From positions 1 through 39,621 of the forward strand of contig NZ_PZJT01000017.1 in the NCBI RefSeq assembly GCF_003206135.1: a stretch of DNA of 39,621 bases. Reading direction: 5' to 3'. The translations under genes and the position numbers were made by a program. Position 1 is the first letter of the stretch, and every line of letters begins with the position of its first letter. Below, in pieces: positions 38,175-39,621 of the stretch. The notes beneath the pieces are model-generated. The model did not search any database, had not been told where the DNA came from, and saw only the letters and a program-made list of their open reading frames with translations. This DNA comes from Salinicola salarius. GTDB lineage: Bacteria; Pseudomonadota; Gammaproteobacteria; Pseudomonadales; Halomonadaceae.

Positions 38175-39621
38175 ATGCAATCCGACAAAGCACAGTCCGT
38201 CAAAGCCGAGTCTGTCAAAGAGAGCGCGCTGTTCAGACCTTTTGCCTATATCGACGGTAACTGGGTTGCCGCCGACAGCGGCGAGCAGATCGATGTCGAT
38301 AACCCCGCCACGGGCGAGATCCTGGGGCACATGCCGCGACTGGGTCGCGCCGAGACCGAGCGTGCCATCGACGCTGCCGAGGCCGCATTGCCGGCGTGGC
38401 GCAACCACACCGCGCTGGAGCGGGCCGACATCCTGATGAAGTGGTACGAGCTGATGCTCGAGAACAAGGATGCGCTGGCGGCGATCATGACCGCCGAGCA
38501 GGGCAAGCCGGTCAAGGAAGCGGCGGGCGAGATCGTCTATGCCGCCAGTTTCATGCGCTGGTTTGCCGAGGAAGCGCGGCGCATCTATGGCGACACCATC
38601 CCCGCGGCCAGCAACCAGCAGCGCATCGTGGTCACCAAGCAGCCGGTGGGCGTCGTCGGCGCCATCACGCCGTGGAACTTCCCCTCGTCGATGATCACGC
38701 GCAAGGCCGCGGCTGCGCTGGCGGCGGGCTGCACCATCGTGATCAAGCCGGCCAGCCAGACGCCGTTCTCCGCGACCGCGCTGGCCGCACTGGCAGAGCA
38801 GGCCGGTGTCCCGCGTGGCGTGTTCAACGTGGTGCCGGGCAAGGCCAGCGAGATCGCCAAGGCGATGACGGACTCCCCGGTGGTACGCAAGGTCACCTTC
38901 ACTGGCTCGACCGAGGTCGGCAGCTCGTTGATGGCCGGCGCTGCGCAGCATATCCAGAAGATTTCGCTGGAACTGGGCGGCAACGCGCCGTTCCTGGTGT
39001 TCGAGGACGCCGACCTGGACGCCGCGGTCGAAGGGGCGATCGCCTCCAAGTTCCGCAATGCCGGACAGACCTGCGTCTGCACCAACCGCTTCCTGGTCCA
39101 GTCGAGCGTGATCAACGCGTTCAGCGAGAAGCTGGCGGCGGCTATGAACAGCGAGCTCAAGGTCGGGGAAGGATTCGAGGAGGGCGTCAACATCGGCCCG
39201 CTGATCGATGACGACGCCGTGGCCAAGGTGACCGATCATATCAAGGACGCCACCGACAAGGGCGCGCAGCTGCTGCTCGGCGGCCACGAGCATTCTCTGG
39301 GCGGGCGTTTCTTCTCTCCGACGCTGGTCAGCCACGCCACGCCGGAGATGAAGGTCGCCAGCGAAGAGACCTTCGGTCCCCTGGCCGCGGTATTCCCCTT
39401 CGAGACGGAAGAGGAAGCCGTGCGCATGGCCAACGACACCCAGTTCGGGCTGGCCTCCTACTTCTACTCGAAGGATCTGGGGCGTGTCTGGCGCGTCGCC
39501 GAAGCGCTCGAGTACGGCATGGTCGGCATCAACACCGGCCTGATCTCCAACGCCAGCGCCCCGTTCGGCGGCGTCAAGGCCTCCGGCCTCGGCCGCGAAG
39601 GCTCCAAGTACGGCCTCGATG
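38175..39621 (+). CDS. gabD: NAD(P)-dependent succinate-semialdehyde dehydrogenase, 3' end cut by window
   Basis: Oxidises succinic semialdehyde to succinate, the last step of 4-aminobutyrate breakdown. 482 codons are visible, ending in GREGSKYGLD, so about a dozen residues and the stop lie beyond the window. ITPWNFPSSMITRKAAAALAAGC is the GabD signature; catalytic Glu266 (LELGGNAP) and Cys300 (GQTCVC) are present. ATG 38175 follows AAGGAG. The N-terminus has three 5-residue repeats (SDKAQ-SVKAE-SVKES) from a 15-bp tandem array (38181-38225), giving about 12 residues more than E. coli GabD. Glutarate semialdehyde is an alternative substrate. Confidence 0.92.
   Translation, partial: MQSDKAQSVKAESVKESALFRPFAYIDGNWVAADSGEQIDVDNPATGEILGHMPRLGRAETERAIDAAEAALPAWRNHTALERADILMKWYELMLENKDALAAIMTAEQGKPVKEAAGEIVYAASFMRWFAEEARRIYGDTIPAASNQQRIVVTKQPVGVVGAITPWNFPSSMITRKAAAALAAGCTIVIKPASQTPFSATALAALAEQAGVPRGVFNVVPGKASEIAKAMTDSPVVRKVTFTGSTEVGSSLMAGAAQHIQKISLELGGNAPFLVFEDADLDAAVEGAIASKFRNAGQTCVCTNRFLVQSSVINAFSEKLAAAMNSELKVGEGFEEGVNIGPLIDDDAVAKVTDHIKDATDKGAQLLLGGHEHSLGGRFFSPTLVSHATPEMKVASEETFGPLAAVFPFETEEEAVRMANDTQFGLASYFYSKDLGRVWRVAEALEYGMVGINTGLISNASAPFGGVKASGLGREGSKYGLD

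Overview
GC-rich gammaproteobacterial chromosome segment. Gene content and protein style (BCCT osmolyte carrier, a cyclic-nucleotide/CBS/nucleotidyltransferase protein paired with a DEDDh exonuclease, a complete urt-ure locus, SrkA, YdiJ) suggest a halophilic Halomonadaceae-type organism (Halomonas/Salinicola/Chromohalobacter relatives). The family assignment is inferred from protein style; no marker in the window proves it. No insertion sequence, prophage, plasmid gene or CRISPR array was seen.

Layout. 1-7 kb: thioredoxin 2 (trxC) and a YdiJ-type FAD/Fe-S dehydrogenase on the minus strand, then serS and a uroporphyrinogen-III methyltransferase with an eroded CysG-like N-terminus. 7-15 kb: a D-2-hydroxyacid dehydrogenase, a CAP_ED-CBS-nucleotidyltransferase protein translationally coupled to a DEDDh exonuclease, a convergent BCCT transporter, and a DmdC-like acyl-CoA dehydrogenase. 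15-27.3 kb: a single run of urea genes, urtABCDE followed by ureD-A-B-C-E-F-G-J, with 1-4 nt overlaps from urtB through ureD and between ureB and ureC. It imports urea, hydrolyses it with a nickel urease and matures the enzyme, ending in a double terminator. 27.4-32.6 kb: a DUF1206 membrane protein, a small membrane protein plus sodium:solute symporter, and a polar amino-acid (cystine-type) ABC transporter. 32.7-34.7 kb: mostly non-coding, with a strong candidate for a CsrA/RsmA-sequestering small RNA, a one-TM hypothetical protein and tRNA-Leu(UAG). 34.8-39.6 kb: comF, srkA, folE, a cold-shock-like membrane protein and a 3'-truncated gabD.

Three things stand out beyond the genes. (1) The unlabelled RNA at about 33263-33504 displays GGA motifs in the loops of at least four hairpins, has a promoter-like sequence upstream and ends in a terminator, as CsrB/RsmZ RNAs do. 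(2) Unrelated short tandem repeats (7-18 bp units, 2.5 to 11 copies) recur just in front of start codons or in the first codons: serS, cobA, ureA, the symporter small partner, folE, the cold-shock-like gene and gabD. (3) Two diverged copies of one dispersed hairpin element (602-743 and 22357-22497) differ by substitutions that largely preserve pairing; one copy lies inside the urease operon between ureA and ureB.

All statements come from reading the sequence. No database search, folding program or alignment was run.
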